A stretch of 64,000 nucleotides of DNA from Aequorivita sp. H23M31 (GCF_004022485.1 NZ_CP034951.1:2232001-2296000); one strand, 5' to 3'. Counted from the first letter of the stretch, positions 39,934-49,040 are shown. Program-made: numbers and translations. The notes: generated by a model from the letters alone, not told the origin.

Positions 39934-39985
39934 CAGGTGCAATCCTTCTGTAGCACCCTGATATAAGTCATTCCGTATGCACCTG
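39934..39985. repeat. Long-loop inverted repeat after antiporter gene
   Basis: CAGGTGCA (39934-39941) is matched by TGCACCTG (39978-39985) with a 36-base loop and a short T-run after. It may be a weak terminator. Confidence 0.35.
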
Positions 39986-40030
39986 TTTAGCTATATGTTT
40001 GATGATAATATATAATACAGTCAAAACAGA

Positions 40031-40852
40031 ATGATCATGGCTACTTCAAAGAAAAAAACAATAGTAATTACCGGCGGTGCTGGCGGATTAGGTTCTGCTT
40101 GTGCTGAGGTCCTTAAGGAATATAAAATTGTAATAAGCGATTATTCTCCCCAAGATGTATCGAGGGTAGTAGAAAAATTAATAGCAGATGGTTTTGATGC
40201 TGTTGGCATGGCCTGTGACATTACCAAAAAAGAGGATGTCCAAAAACTAATGGCATTTTCGGTAGAACAGGGTGATTTTGGAGGTTTAATTCATACTGCG
40301 GGAGTAAGTGGAAGCGGTCAAAATATAAAAAAAGTATTCGATATTGATTTAGTCGGTACCGATATCATTATTGACGCCTTCCATGAATTAGCGACGAAAG
40401 ATGCTGTTTTAATACTGTTCTCTTCCATTATGGGCCATACGGTTCCCCCTGATTCGGAATATGATTCAGCGTTATTAAATCCACAGCGAGAGGATTCATT
40501 TTCAACTATAGCGAAGTATGTAAATAACGACGCGGATGTGATGTACAATTTCGCAAAACGAGGGGTACTATTATTGCTCAAAGAAAACGCAATGAGAATA
40601 GGGCAAAAAGGTGCACGAATCGTCTCTGTTTCGCCCGGTGTTATTATGACACCAATGGGGCTTAAGGCAGCGGAAGAACATCCTGAAAGAATGAATCAAC
40701 TTAAAGAGATGACACCATTGGGAAGAAATGGAACTCCTGAAGATATTGCGGAAGTGGTTAAATTTCTTATTAGCAAGAAGGCTAATTTTATAACTGGAAG
40801 TGATATTCTGGTCGATGGAGGAATTGTAACACAATTATTAAAACGGCCCTAA
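40031..40852 (+). CDS. SDR family oxidoreductase
   Basis: The 273-residue protein has the Rossmann dinucleotide motif GGAGGLGSACA near residue 15, the SSIMG serine, and a catalytic YxxxK (YNFAK) after an insertion of about 35 residues. A C-terminal ITGSDILVDGG closes it. The insertion between Ser and Tyr marks a less common SDR subtype. Start at 40031, or two codons later at 40037. Substrate unknown. Confidence 0.88.
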   Translation: MIMATSKKKTIVITGGAGGLGSACAEVLKEYKIVISDYSPQDVSRVVEKLIADGFDAVGMACDITKKEDVQKLMAFSVEQGDFGGLIHTAGVSGSGQNIKKVFDIDLVGTDIIIDAFHELATKDAVLILFSSIMGHTVPPDSEYDSALLNPQREDSFSTIAKYVNNDADVMYNFAKRGVLLLLKENAMRIGQKGARIVSVSPGVIMTPMGLKAAEEHPERMNQLKEMTPLGRNGTPEDIAEVVKFLISKKANFITGSDILVDGGIVTQLLKRP

Positions 40853-40931
40853 GGATTATTGTCCAGCTTTTTAAAATACCAAACTTAACTTTCTTAAAAA
40901 GGTATCAGTGTAGAACAGAAAGACAAATATT

Positions 40932-41711
40932 TTATTTAGGTCGGCCATCCAACCATCGATAAAAATCTTCTCTGGAAAAGTTATCCACGCTGGCATCTAT
41001 AGTCGGCATCATTTTATAAAGATCCAGATCGACCCAATCGGTAAGTTTAATTAAACCCTTATTATCCTTCAATGTCAATTGTTCCTCATTATAAAACAAT
41101 CCCATCCGTTCTCCCGTGTACATTACCTTGGTTTTAACCAAAATCTTGTTTAGACTGAATTTTATTTCATCTATGCTCTGGAGCATAATAAAATACTTAT
41201 GATGGAACCTATCATCGGAAAGATTTTTAACCCGTCCCTCACTGTATCTGGCATTTCTAGTAATTAGAGAATAAAAATTCTCTAAGTCAAACTTCATATC
41301 TCCGTACTCATATTGTCTCAGATTCTCTTCATCGGTTGTTTCCAGGGAATTGTAAAATGCTTTTACGAAATTAATGATCCGGTAATATTTATCGATCGAA
41401 TCCAATTTCACATTCATTTTTGTGATGGAATCATTGAGCCTAATGATTGAGTCGGATAGACTGGCGTTCTTATCGTAAACTAGGGCAAGCTCTTCTATCC
41501 TATTTTTTAGCTGTTGGTTTGAAATCTTAATCTCGGAAAGTTCTGTATTCAAATTGGCAACCAATATCTGGTTTTCCTTAAGCTTCTTATCTAAAGAGGT
41601 TGAGTCCGATTGCAGTTGTAAAACAGTTAATTTAAGTTCCTTTCTGTTTTGGCCCACAACATCATTTCCCAACAACGTCACCAGTATTATTAGTATCAAT
41701 CTCCCAACCAT
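40932..41711 (-). CDS. Secreted coiled-coil protein, unknown
   Basis: The 259-residue product has a signal peptide (1-20, ending DVVGQ). Residues about 22-110 form a coiled coil (LKENQILVANLNTELSEIK; SIIRLNDSITKMNVKLDSI). The C-terminal half is a globular domain ending in FSREDFYRWLDGRPK. I recognise no family. It is probably periplasmic and multimeric. Confidence 0.7.
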   Translation of the reverse strand: MVGRLILIILVTLLGNDVVGQNRKELKLTVLQLQSDSTSLDKKLKENQILVANLNTELSEIKISNQQLKNRIEELALVYDKNASLSDSIIRLNDSITKMNVKLDSIDKYYRIINFVKAFYNSLETTDEENLRQYEYGDMKFDLENFYSLITRNARYSEGRVKNLSDDRFHHKYFIMLQSIDEIKFSLNKILVKTKVMYTGERMGLFYNEEQLTLKDNKGLIKLTDWVDLDLYKMMPTIDASVDNFSREDFYRWLDGRPK

Positions 41712-42123
41712 AATTTATGATTTATAAATTCAACTTATTAATTGATTCGAGGGATTTAAATATTACGAAATGATTGATATTCATAATCATATGAGAATGA
41801 TTATGATAATTCTGAAATAACAATCAAAATATTTTATCCGAAGCTATCAATTAATTTAATACTGGGGAGAGATAATAATTTAGCTTCTCTTCAAAATTAT
41901 CAAAAAACTTTATTCCTCCAACCAATTTCTGTTAAAAGATTTAATAATTCCCATTTTCTAAAAAATGAAATGGAAATAAAACAACTTATTTCAAAATCCA
42001 CATCATAAGAAATTCAAAAATGTAGCCACCAGGAAAGGATAAGAATTATTATAGCCAAAACATCTATCTTTGTTAAATAAATCCTAAAAAAATAAATTAC
42101 GTTTCCACGTTAAATTTTTTGAT

Positions 42124-42285
42124 ATGAAAGAATTATACTTCACTTTTATTATGATTTTAGTAATGGCTAATGTTGCCGCCCAGCAACCTTTTATTACAAA
42201 ATGGGAAGTAACATCCCAAAGGAAAGTAATTAAAAAAATATCAGAAGACCATAGAAATATTCCTCTAAAACTCGTAACAGCATGA
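42124..42285 (+). pseudogene. Truncated BspA-like surface protein start
   Basis: A 53-codon frame starts MKELYFTFIMILVMANVAA and continues QQPFITKWEVTSQRK before an early TGA. A signal peptide followed by the words PFITxWEV is typical of the N-terminus of BspA-type (DUF285) leucine-rich surface proteins in flavobacteria. Nothing of the repeats remains downstream, so this is a broken 5' end. Confidence 0.5.
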
Positions 42286-42372
42286 CTGGTTATTGCTTTT
42301 ATTGACTATTATATTTTCTCTAGAATTAACTAGTTCTCCTAATACCAATATAAATAGCGGGAACTTTGAAAT

Positions 42373-42630
42373 CTTGTGATATAACTCAGGATGAGGTTTT
42401 CAAGAGTATTGTCTTTAATTCACCTTCAAGGACTATAACGACTACGTTAAGAGCCCGGAAAGCACCAACATATCACTGGATGGAAAAGGTCGTGCAATTG
42501 ACAAAATGTCTGAGCAGCCTGTCCTGACCGTTTTTCAAATGCCAGGGTGAGCGCAGTCGGACCTCTTAAAATCCTAACTCGTCATGGAAACATCGTTAAA
42601 AATGTAGAAAAGTAGCGCCTCCCTGGCTGG
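42373..42630 (+). mobile_element. IS3-family transposase remnant
   Basis: The frame at 42425-42508 reads FKDYNDYVKSPESTNIS followed by LDGKGRAID, the region between the second and third catalytic acids of IS3/IS150-type transposases (usual text SMDGKGRALDN). A little further, TGGAAACATCGT..AAATGT resembles the decayed FWRxLKYE motif, out of frame and with a stop. Terminal repeats were not found. Only a fragment of the DDE domain survives. Confidence 0.55.
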
Positions 42631-42774
42631 CTAATATTCAAAATGACCAAGAACTTCAATACCTCATTCAGAGAGTTCATGAAACAACTCTACCCAAAGT
42701 AGTTTAGAAAGGAGAGGATGAGGTTGTTGTATAATCAATGTCAAAACCCTTCACCTCAAGAAAAACAGTTTAAA

Positions 42775-42815
42775 CAAAAAAGGCTTACAGATCCAATTAC
42801 TAAATCTGTAAGCCT
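42775..42815 (-). terminator. Strong intrinsic terminator for oxidoreductase operon
   Basis: A perfect 12-bp stem (AGGCTTACAGAT/ATCTGTAAGCCT, 11-base loop) followed leftward by TTTTTTG lies about 110 bp after the SDR stop codon. Confidence 0.85.
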
Positions 42816-42925
42816 AGATGATATTATTTTTAAAATGTATATCGCAAAAGGTTTTCCCGTCATTTATAACGAAAGATTTCCCTTTCTTGATTATAAAAAA
42901 AAGGTCAAGTTGGAAGCTTGAGATT

Positions 42926-43564
42926 CTAATTGACCAATGCCACTATTTTATCCATTATTTCCATAGGATCCTGCTCTCCGTGAGGGTTTGCCTCTGAAAT
43001 AACATTTCCTGGGTCAAATAAGTGGGTTGAAATTCCATTGTCCTTCTCTTCTTCTCCAAGTACTTTCACGAAGGATTCAAGGGCCGCTTTACTTACCGAA
43101 TACGCTCCCATTCCTGGAAAATAATTATGGACTGCCCCGGAAGTAACCGAAATTACTGTTCCCTTATTGCTTTTGCGTAAGGCTGGTAAAAACGCTTTGG
43201 TAGTTAGGAATGCACTGGTAAGGTTTTTATCCATCACCTGCTGCCATTGATCCAAATTCATTTCCTCAATCGTGCCCATTGCTGGAACACCGCCCACATT
43301 ATTGACCAATAAATCAAGCGATCCATCAGTTTGTTCGAGTAACGTTTCTTTTAAAGCAGCAACACTTTTTTCATCAAGAATATCTGCGGTTATCACAATT
43401 GCATTTTCTTTTCCTAATTCATTTTGAACTTCTCGTAGTTTGTCCTCTCTTCTGCCCGTTAACACTACTTTAAAATCCTGTTCCGCTAATGTTTTGGCTA
43501 TTGCACGACCTAATCCTGTACCTGCACCGGTAACTAAAGCTATTTTACGCTCTGTGTTTTTCAT
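42926..43564 (-). CDS. SDR family oxidoreductase
   Basis: The 212-residue protein has VTGAGTGLGRAIAKTLA at the N-terminus, NNVGG, the catalytic serine in VTSGAVHN and YSVSK. It ends at MDKIVALVN, shorter than the usual 240-250 residues, so the C-terminal helix is brief. It follows the quinone-oxidoreductase-like gene by 13 bp. Substrate unknown. Confidence 0.88.
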   Translation of the reverse strand: MKNTERKIALVTGAGTGLGRAIAKTLAEQDFKVVLTGRREDKLREVQNELGKENAIVITADILDEKSVAALKETLLEQTDGSLDLLVNNVGGVPAMGTIEEMNLDQWQQVMDKNLTSAFLTTKAFLPALRKSNKGTVISVTSGAVHNYFPGMGAYSVSKAALESFVKVLGEEEKDNGISTHLFDPGNVISEANPHGEQDPMEIMDKIVALVN

Positions 43565-43577
43565 TATTTTTTATTAA

Positions 43578-44519
43578 TTAATTATTATTAAAACCTTTTA
43601 CTACTACTTTTCCTCTCGCGCTTCTTGTCTCAGTCTTTTTGAGAGCTTCTAAAGCTTCGCTGAAAGGAAATTGTTTTTCTATCACAAGATTTATTTTTTC
43701 TTCTGATATTTTTCTTACCAATTCTATCATTTCCTTATTGGTAAATAATTGATGCCCCATTTGGCGAACTTCAATATTTCGCTCGGGAATAACAGTTTGG
43801 CTGTCACCCGAAACGGTAATTAATAATCCACCGTCTTTTACAACTTTAATACTGTCAGAACCTGTTCCCGGCTGAATTGCCAATGCAGTGCTCACACCGC
43901 CATTGGACCACTGTTTAACTTTGGTAGTCCATTCCGGATCTTTATAATCTACTGTGTGTTCTGCCCCAAGCGATTTCATATAATCGTGATTCTTGGCCGA
44001 TGCAGAAGCCGAAATTCGCATTCCCTTTTCCTTGGCCAATTGAATGACTAAAGTTCCAATTGCGCCAGATGCTCCTGCGATAAAAAGACTATCACCCTTA
44101 TTTGAATTTATTTCGCGCATACATTCCAATGCGGTTTTTCCTGCGATTGGAAGCGCTGCTCCTTGCTGGACAGTTAGGTTGTTGGGCAATCTTATCAATA
44201 CCGATTGTTTTGCTACTGCATATTCTGCCCAACTTCCACCGTGAATTTGTAAAATCGTAGTGAATATTACTTTCTCACCAATATTAAAATCCGATACCTC
44301 GTTTCCTTTTTCGATGATTGTTCCCGCACCTTCCGAACCGATGACGTATGGAAATTTTACTTCTGAAGGAATAAAATATCTATCGTGGATTCCCACGCCA
44401 AATGCCTCTACTTTTATAAGTACTTCATCCGCATTAATTTTAGGAATATCCACTTCCTGCAATTGAACCTCCTGCGTCGCTGGGCTTGTTCTTACGTAAG
44501 CTTTCATTTTATTGTCCAT
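43578..44519 (-). CDS. Zinc-independent MDR-family NADP-dependent oxidoreductase
   Basis: The 313-residue protein is a medium-chain reductase of the quinone oxidoreductase type. The N-terminal GroES-like domain has GVGIHDRYF and VIGSEGAGTI and the Rossmann domain has LFIAGASGAIGTLVIQLAKEKG. The zinc-ligand cysteines of alcohol dehydrogenases are missing. Start ATG at 44519 or four codons later (MKAYV). It heads an operon with the SDR gene 13 bp downstream. Confidence 0.9.
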   Translation of the reverse strand: MDNKMKAYVRTSPATQEVQLQEVDIPKINADEVLIKVEAFGVGIHDRYFIPSEVKFPYVIGSEGAGTIIEKGNEVSDFNIGEKVIFTTILQIHGGSWAEYAVAKQSVLIRLPNNLTVQQGAALPIAGKTALECMREINSNKGDSLFIAGASGAIGTLVIQLAKEKGMRISASASAKNHDYMKSLGAEHTVDYKDPEWTTKVKQWSNGGVSTALAIQPGTGSDSIKVVKDGGLLITVSGDSQTVIPERNIEVRQMGHQLFTNKEMIELVRKISEEKINLVIEKQFPFSEALEALKKTETRSARGKVVVKGFNNN

Positions 44520-44718
44520 AATTCCTTTAGTATTGGTTAGTATCTTTAACTATTTATTTCCCGATCAATATTTCACGAGTAGCGATTTTAAATCAACGCT
44601 AGCTTTCACGGTTTTGAACGAGTTGTCCCATCTTATTATTTCCAAGGTCTTCTAAACGTCCAAAAAGTAAATTATCAACAGTCGTGATCGATATAATTGT
44701 CAAGTAATCCAAACGCTG

Positions 44719-44726
44719 CAAATATA
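44719..44726 (-). promoter_or_regulatory. Predicted promoter (-7 box) for oxidoreductase operon
   Basis: Leftward TATATTTG matches TAnnTTTG, with a start near 44712 and a leader of about 190 bases to the MDR gene. No -33 match. The leader encodes no recognisable product. Confidence 0.4.
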
Positions 44727-44780
44727 CACATACCTCTCGGATAGCCTATAATTGCACAAGCTGTTCCTAAAGGTTTACTT

Positions 44781-44945
44781 TCAGAGTTTCTTTTTTATTT
44801 CGCAGGGATTTCCAAAAGCCAAACTATTATCAGGAATGTTTTTTATCACGATACTTCCTGCTCCGATGATTACATTATTTCCAATGGTTATGCCAGGAAA
44901 AATTACGGAATTCCCACCAATCCAAATATGATCGACAATAATTAC
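44781..44945 (-). pseudogene. C-terminal fragment of a hexapeptide acetyltransferase
   Basis: The leftward strand reads [35 protein letters not shown] and [11 protein letters not shown] before a TGA. This is the left-handed beta-helix end of maltose/galactoside O-acetyltransferases. Upstream the frame no longer matches and no start exists. The remaining 54 codons cannot form the enzyme, so this is a relic. Confidence 0.75.
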
Positions 44946-45027
44946 GAGTTTGAGAAAGTATAGAACCCAGGCTCAATGTCATTTTCAATTATTCGCTCAG
45001 ATAATTCTACACGCGAATTAGGTTATA

Positions 45028-45075
45028 AAAATAACTCCTTCAAGTGCCTATTTAATAAGGTCAAAAGAAGGAGTT
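45028..45075 (-). terminator. Intrinsic terminator of SDR gene
   Basis: A 9-bp stem AACTCCTTC/GAAGGAGTT with a small inner stem is followed leftward by ATTTTTAT, about 20 bp after the SDR stop. Confidence 0.75.
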
Positions 45076-45093
45076 GTTTTTAATAAATTTCGA

Positions 45094-45873
45094 TTACATA
45101 TCCAATGTCTGTTCTCCACCGCCATTAATGAAAATAACCTGCCCACTCGTCCAGCTTGAAATAGGTGCAGCAAAATATAATACTGCCCCAGCAATGTCCT
45201 CGGCTTCACCCAATCTGTGGATAGGCGTGTGTTTAAGCATAGCTTTTTCCAGATCTGGTGTTAAAACCGTACTCAAGGCGTGGGTTCTTGTAGCGCCAGG
45301 ACCTATGGCATTGACACGGATATTATCAGGTCCATAGTCAAATGCAAGATTGCGGGTCATATGGTTGATCGCAGCTTTGGAAGAAGCATACGCACTAATC
45401 GCCGGACTTTTATTGATAGATGCCATTGAAGACATATTGATAATACTTCCATAGCCAGCTTTCTTCATATGCGGCGCCACCAATTGGCACAGTCGCCACA
45501 TACTGAACACGTTCATTTCGAAAACTTTTTTAAATTGCTCGACTTCAATATCATACGGGCTTTCTTTTCCTGCGCCACCGCCGCCGACGTTGTTTACCAA
45601 GATTTCGATGCTTCCAAATTTCTCGACGGTCTTATCTACCAAGTTGACAAGAGCTTTATCATCAAGAACGTTACAATCTATCGCAATTGATGTTCCGCCA
45701 TTGTCGTTTATTTCTTTTGAGGTTTTTTCAGCTGCCTCCATATTGTAATCTGAGACAACCACTTTGGCTCCATAAGCCGCTAAGATTTCGCAGCAAGCTT
45801 TTCCAATTCCTCCAGCTCCGCCCGTTACTATTGCGGTTTTTCCTTTTAAATCAAAATGTTTTGAGATATCCAT
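45094..45873 (-). CDS. SDR family oxidoreductase, hydroxysteroid-dehydrogenase-like
   Basis: The 259-residue protein has VTGGAGGIGKACCEILAAYG, NNVGGGG, SSMASINKS and the catalytic YASSK. The C-terminus ends with SGQVIFINGGGEQTLDM. Overall it resembles the 7-alpha-hydroxysteroid dehydrogenase/FabG-like classical SDRs. It is the third SDR in this window and is transcribed from its own start, with its own terminator. Substrate unknown. Confidence 0.9.
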   Translation of the reverse strand: MDISKHFDLKGKTAIVTGGAGGIGKACCEILAAYGAKVVVSDYNMEAAEKTSKEINDNGGTSIAIDCNVLDDKALVNLVDKTVEKFGSIEILVNNVGGGGAGKESPYDIEVEQFKKVFEMNVFSMWRLCQLVAPHMKKAGYGSIINMSSMASINKSPAISAYASSKAAINHMTRNLAFDYGPDNIRVNAIGPGATRTHALSTVLTPDLEKAMLKHTPIHRLGEAEDIAGAVLYFAAPISSWTSGQVIFINGGGEQTLDM

Positions 45874-46042
45874 AGTTTTATTTTTATTATTTATTATTTA
45901 TTTTTTTAAACTACATCCGAAATGTTAAAGATGAAAGACAAAAGGACCCTACGACAGCCCGCAATCGCGACAGTTGATGCTTCAGAGAATCTTAGGTCTT
46001 GGGCTTTGCACTGAGTTTATCGAAGCGTCTAAAAGCCTGAAA

Positions 46043-47383
46043 TTATTTTTTCATCAAATAATCCGCCACTGCCTGGTATGCCGGCAATGAAGTTGGATCA
46101 TTAGCTGCATTTCCTGCAATGGGATGTGAGGCCAAGCGAACGATAACCATTTCGGCTTTTGGGTCAATATAAATGGTCTGTCCGTGAACGCCACGCGCGG
46201 CAAAAGCACCGTCTTTATTTTCGGTCATCCACCACATATTTCTATAGGACCAACCTTTAAGCTCAGGATGACCCGATTTTGCGAAAGCTTCCTTGCTTCC
46301 TCCTTTTTCAATGTCCTTTACGGCTTCGGCAGGAAAAATTTGCTGCCCATTAAATTTTCCTTGGTTTCGGATCAATTCCCCAAAACGGGCCAAATCCCTA
46401 AGACCAGCGTTAAATCCTCCACCCGCAAAGGGAGTTCCCAGGCCATCCACTTGATAATAGGCATCCTGTTCCATTCCCAACTTTCTCCAGATTTTCTCTG
46501 ATAGAAGGTCGGAAACTGATTTTCCTGAAGCCTTTGAAATTATCCATCCCAAGGCATCGGCGTTTACGGTTTTGTAGCCGAAAGCTTCTCCGTGGGTTCC
46601 TTGTTTTTTTACGGTTTGTAAATATTCGTAATAGCCATTCGGTCCGTCATATCCCTTTGGTTTGGGCAACGGATTTCCAGCAGCAGAAAACTCCCAGATA
46701 TCCGCATTTGGATCGGCATAATCCTCGCTGTATTTTAAAGCAGTGGTCATATCCATCACTTGTCTTACAGTAGCATCGCCATACGCAGAGTTTTTAAGTT
46801 CGGGAACATAAAAAGTAACCAATTTGTTGGGATCCAAAATTCCTTCTGCCGCTAAAATAGAAGCCAGCGAACCCGTAAAGGATTTAGTAAGGGACATAAC
46901 GGCATGCACATCACAATCGGTGAGCTCACTAAAATATCGTTCATAGACCACATTGCCTTTATGAAGGATTATCATTCCATCGGTATAATTTTCCCATAAG
47001 GACTTTTCCCAAGTCATCGGTGTTTTAGAATTCCAAGGAAGAAAAGTGAGGGAATCTATGTTCTTGTCCAATTTATACGGCAATTCCGATGGTGCATTGA
47101 GTCCTCTGGAAACATTTTGGGTTGGCAACATTTCACGCATATGCACCACACTCCAGCGGATGGCGGGAAATTCAAAGAATGATCCGTCCCAAGTATGCAG
47201 GACCTTATCTTTTTCAGGTGGAAAACCTTGCATCCATCCAAAATTTATGGGTTCGCTTTCCTTTGCCGATAAAAATTTTTGGTGGTTTTGGGCTGCCATC
47301 GTGAGAAATGATATAAAAAACAGAAATGTCAGTAAAATAGTCCTCTTATAAAAGAAAATCGGGGGCAAAGCAATTGTTTTCAT
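46043..47383 (-). CDS. Serine hydrolase, beta-lactamase class C family
   Basis: The 446-residue protein has an N-terminal hydrophobic segment (about 12-31, ending TMAAQ) that is a signal peptide. The catalytic SxxK is SLTK (Ser164, Lys167), inside MSLTKSFTG; YADPNADIWEFSAAGNP holds the likely second motif and GVHGQTIYIDP the third (HxG in place of KTG). Such enzymes are esterases or peptidases of the EstB/class C fold more often than true beta-lactamases. Resistance should not be assumed. It is predicted to be periplasmic. Confidence 0.88.
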   Translation of the reverse strand: MKTIALPPIFFYKRTILLTFLFFISFLTMAAQNHQKFLSAKESEPINFGWMQGFPPEKDKVLHTWDGSFFEFPAIRWSVVHMREMLPTQNVSRGLNAPSELPYKLDKNIDSLTFLPWNSKTPMTWEKSLWENYTDGMIILHKGNVVYERYFSELTDCDVHAVMSLTKSFTGSLASILAAEGILDPNKLVTFYVPELKNSAYGDATVRQVMDMTTALKYSEDYADPNADIWEFSAAGNPLPKPKGYDGPNGYYEYLQTVKKQGTHGEAFGYKTVNADALGWIISKASGKSVSDLLSEKIWRKLGMEQDAYYQVDGLGTPFAGGGFNAGLRDLARFGELIRNQGKFNGQQIFPAEAVKDIEKGGSKEAFAKSGHPELKGWSYRNMWWMTENKDGAFAARGVHGQTIYIDPKAEMVIVRLASHPIAGNAANDPTSLPAYQAVADYLMKK

Positions 47384-47558
47384 AATATAAAATTGGGGTT
47401 AATTTGAAAATATCTAAAGATAATCCAGGAGGTTGGATTTATGGAAATCCAAAAGTGAAAGTTATGTTTAAGTTTCTTCCAGATTATTTCATATTACAAT
47501 TTCGCCCAATTGTTTTTAATAATCTTAATCCTTGTTTAGAAATTGTCCCTAATTCATT

Positions 47559-48197
47559 CTAATCCTCCCATTCCTCGCGAATCTCTTCCATCAAAGCGTC
47601 ATATCTGTTTCTTAATCCTTCAGAAATAGTTTTAGAATGTTTATGAAGTTTTCTTAATTGAAAGGAAAGAAAGATGCTGAAGAGTCCGGCAAAAAGGAAG
47701 CTTAATGCAACCAAAATAACCACGCTCATCCCTGCAATAACAGGATTCCAAATCAAAATAAAAGAAACTATCGCACCCAAAATTCCGAAGATGAGCAAAC
47801 CAGCCCAGTTTTTACTGCCGTATTTTTTAATGTCCAAAGCAAAACTAATGGATGAAATAGAGCGGAAAAGCAAAAGAAAGCCTATATAAAATGCCAAAAC
47901 ACTAAGGGAAAGTGCAGGATGGATTACAAGCGAAGTTCCAATTATAAAAGTCAGAATTCCAAATGCCAAAGACCATCCCCAGTTGTCCAATGTCTTTCTG
48001 TTGGCAATGGAGAAAAATATTTCCGACAGTCCTCCAAAAATAAAGGAGAGCGCAAAAAAAAGTGATAAAGTCAGTAAAGAACTTATAGGCGAAGTAAAGA
48101 CCACAATACTGATAATGATAAATAGTATTCCGACCAGCAATGGGATATACCAGTGCTTGATGGAGTTTTTGATTGAATGTAAGAAAGAGGTTTTCAT
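47559..48197 (-). CDS. HdeD/DUF308 family membrane protein
   Basis: The 212-residue protein has six membrane helices in three pairs (about 15-180), with WYIPLLVGILFIIISIVVF first and NWAGLLIFGILGAIVSFIL later, plus a charged cytoplasmic tail (KHSKTISEGLRNRYDALMEE). HdeD is linked to acid resistance in enterobacteria; here the role is unproven. It lies 143 bp downstream of the frameshifted gene at 48341. Confidence 0.87.
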   Translation of the reverse strand: MKTSFLHSIKNSIKHWYIPLLVGILFIIISIVVFTSPISSLLTLSLFFALSFIFGGLSEIFFSIANRKTLDNWGWSLAFGILTFIIGTSLVIHPALSLSVLAFYIGFLLLFRSISSISFALDIKKYGSKNWAGLLIFGILGAIVSFILIWNPVIAGMSVVILVALSFLFAGLFSIFLSFQLRKLHKHSKTISEGLRNRYDALMEEIREEWED

Positions 48198-48340
48198 AGT
48201 TTTCTTGGTTTAGATTGTTTATTAATATTTTTAATTGGCGCTAATTGATGAAGAAAATGATCTTAAGCGGTTTATAGCTTTGACAATATTTACTGTATTC
48301 TAAACAGTTATATAAAGATGGAACTTTTAAATTCGTTGAA

Positions 48341-48756
48341 CTATGACCAATGTCTCTTTTGATAGACCAGTTTCTTGATTTTACCAAAGCTTTCAAAATG
48401 AATTTCGAAATTTTCAGGACTTAAAATCTCCGCCATTTCTAATTTCAGTTTATCTGCAAGCGCATCAAATTTTTGATTTCTTTCGGCATCTGTATATTCA
48501 AATTTGGGCGAACCGAGCTTTGACAGTTTATAGGTATAGCTATTAAGGACAGCGAAGTAATTATCCCGTTCTTTTTCTGTAATATCCATTTTCATTATTT
48601 GATCATAGTGCCACAACTGTAAAAAGTCTTTGTCCTTTGTGCTAAAAATGTGTTCGGTTTTATCTTTTCCACCAAGCTCATCATTTCCTTCCTTGGCGAA
48701 AGTTGCAAGGGATAAAAAAATAGAATTCCGGTAATAATTACGTGTCTTGTTTTCAT
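48341..48756 (-). pseudogene. Small secreted protein gene, frameshifted in a run of seven A
   Basis: The reverse strand starts with ATG at 48756 and reads MKTRHVIITGILFF in one frame, then LSLATFAKEGNDELGG and on to RHWS in the frame one base away. The switch lies in seven A (48714-48720; T on the coding strand). With one more A the gene would encode a continuous protein of about 138 residues with a proper signal peptide. The downstream 91 codons alone lack a signal. Either it is a recent pseudogene, a phase-variable gene or a base-calling error. It is preceded by the second copy of the efflux-type promoter module. Confidence 0.75.
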
Positions 48757-48863
48757 TTTTTATAGTGATTTTTGTTTTAAAAAAATTGATTATTGTGAAC
48801 CAGTAAAGGGAAAGATAAATCAGTTTTTATTATTGAAAAAGCTCGCACTTTATCTAGTCCTTA

Positions 48864-48941
48864 TTTGATAGAACAAAGGTACTTGATAACTAAGGTACTG
48901 AAATAGTAAAACTTAGGGATGAGATGTCAAAATGTAGGAAT
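48864..48941 (-). promoter_or_regulatory. Promoter/operator module, copy 2
   Basis: This 78-bp block matches 55001-55078 in about three quarters of positions with identical spacing. Read leftward it has ATTCCTACATTTTGACAT, then CTAAGTTTTACTATTTCAG 11 bases on, then after 15 bases GTACCTTTG, a TAnnTTTG -7 box (TACCTTTG, 48874-48881). It faces the frameshifted gene. The two TTTT..ATTTCA words lie 21 bp apart, two helical turns, as in AraC-type operators. Confidence 0.65.
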
Positions 48942-49040
48942 GCTTATTTGAAGCTACGGTTTAAGAAATTTTATCTTTTATAGATTACGGATCAATAGCG
49001 TTCTAATTATACCTTTACCCGCAAGACTTCTCGATCGCCC

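Larger units (their letters stand above)
41712..42925. other. Decayed 1.2-kb region
   Basis: This stretch holds no intact gene. 41712-42120 is AT-rich with nothing recognisable. Then come a truncated BspA-like start (42124-42285), an IS3-family transposase remnant (about 42373-42630), a short copy of the GAGCGCAGTCG repeat word near 42549, and a terminator. It looks like a former insertion hot spot. Confidence 0.65.

Noticed and set aside
42718..42921. Rightward 67-codon open frame
   Set aside because: It runs through a perfect 12-bp terminator stem (42781-42815) and has no recognisable family; judged not a gene.
46043..47383. Beta-lactamase resistance gene
   Set aside because: The SxxK and fold fit class C, but homologues are mostly esterases/peptidases; resistance cannot be inferred.
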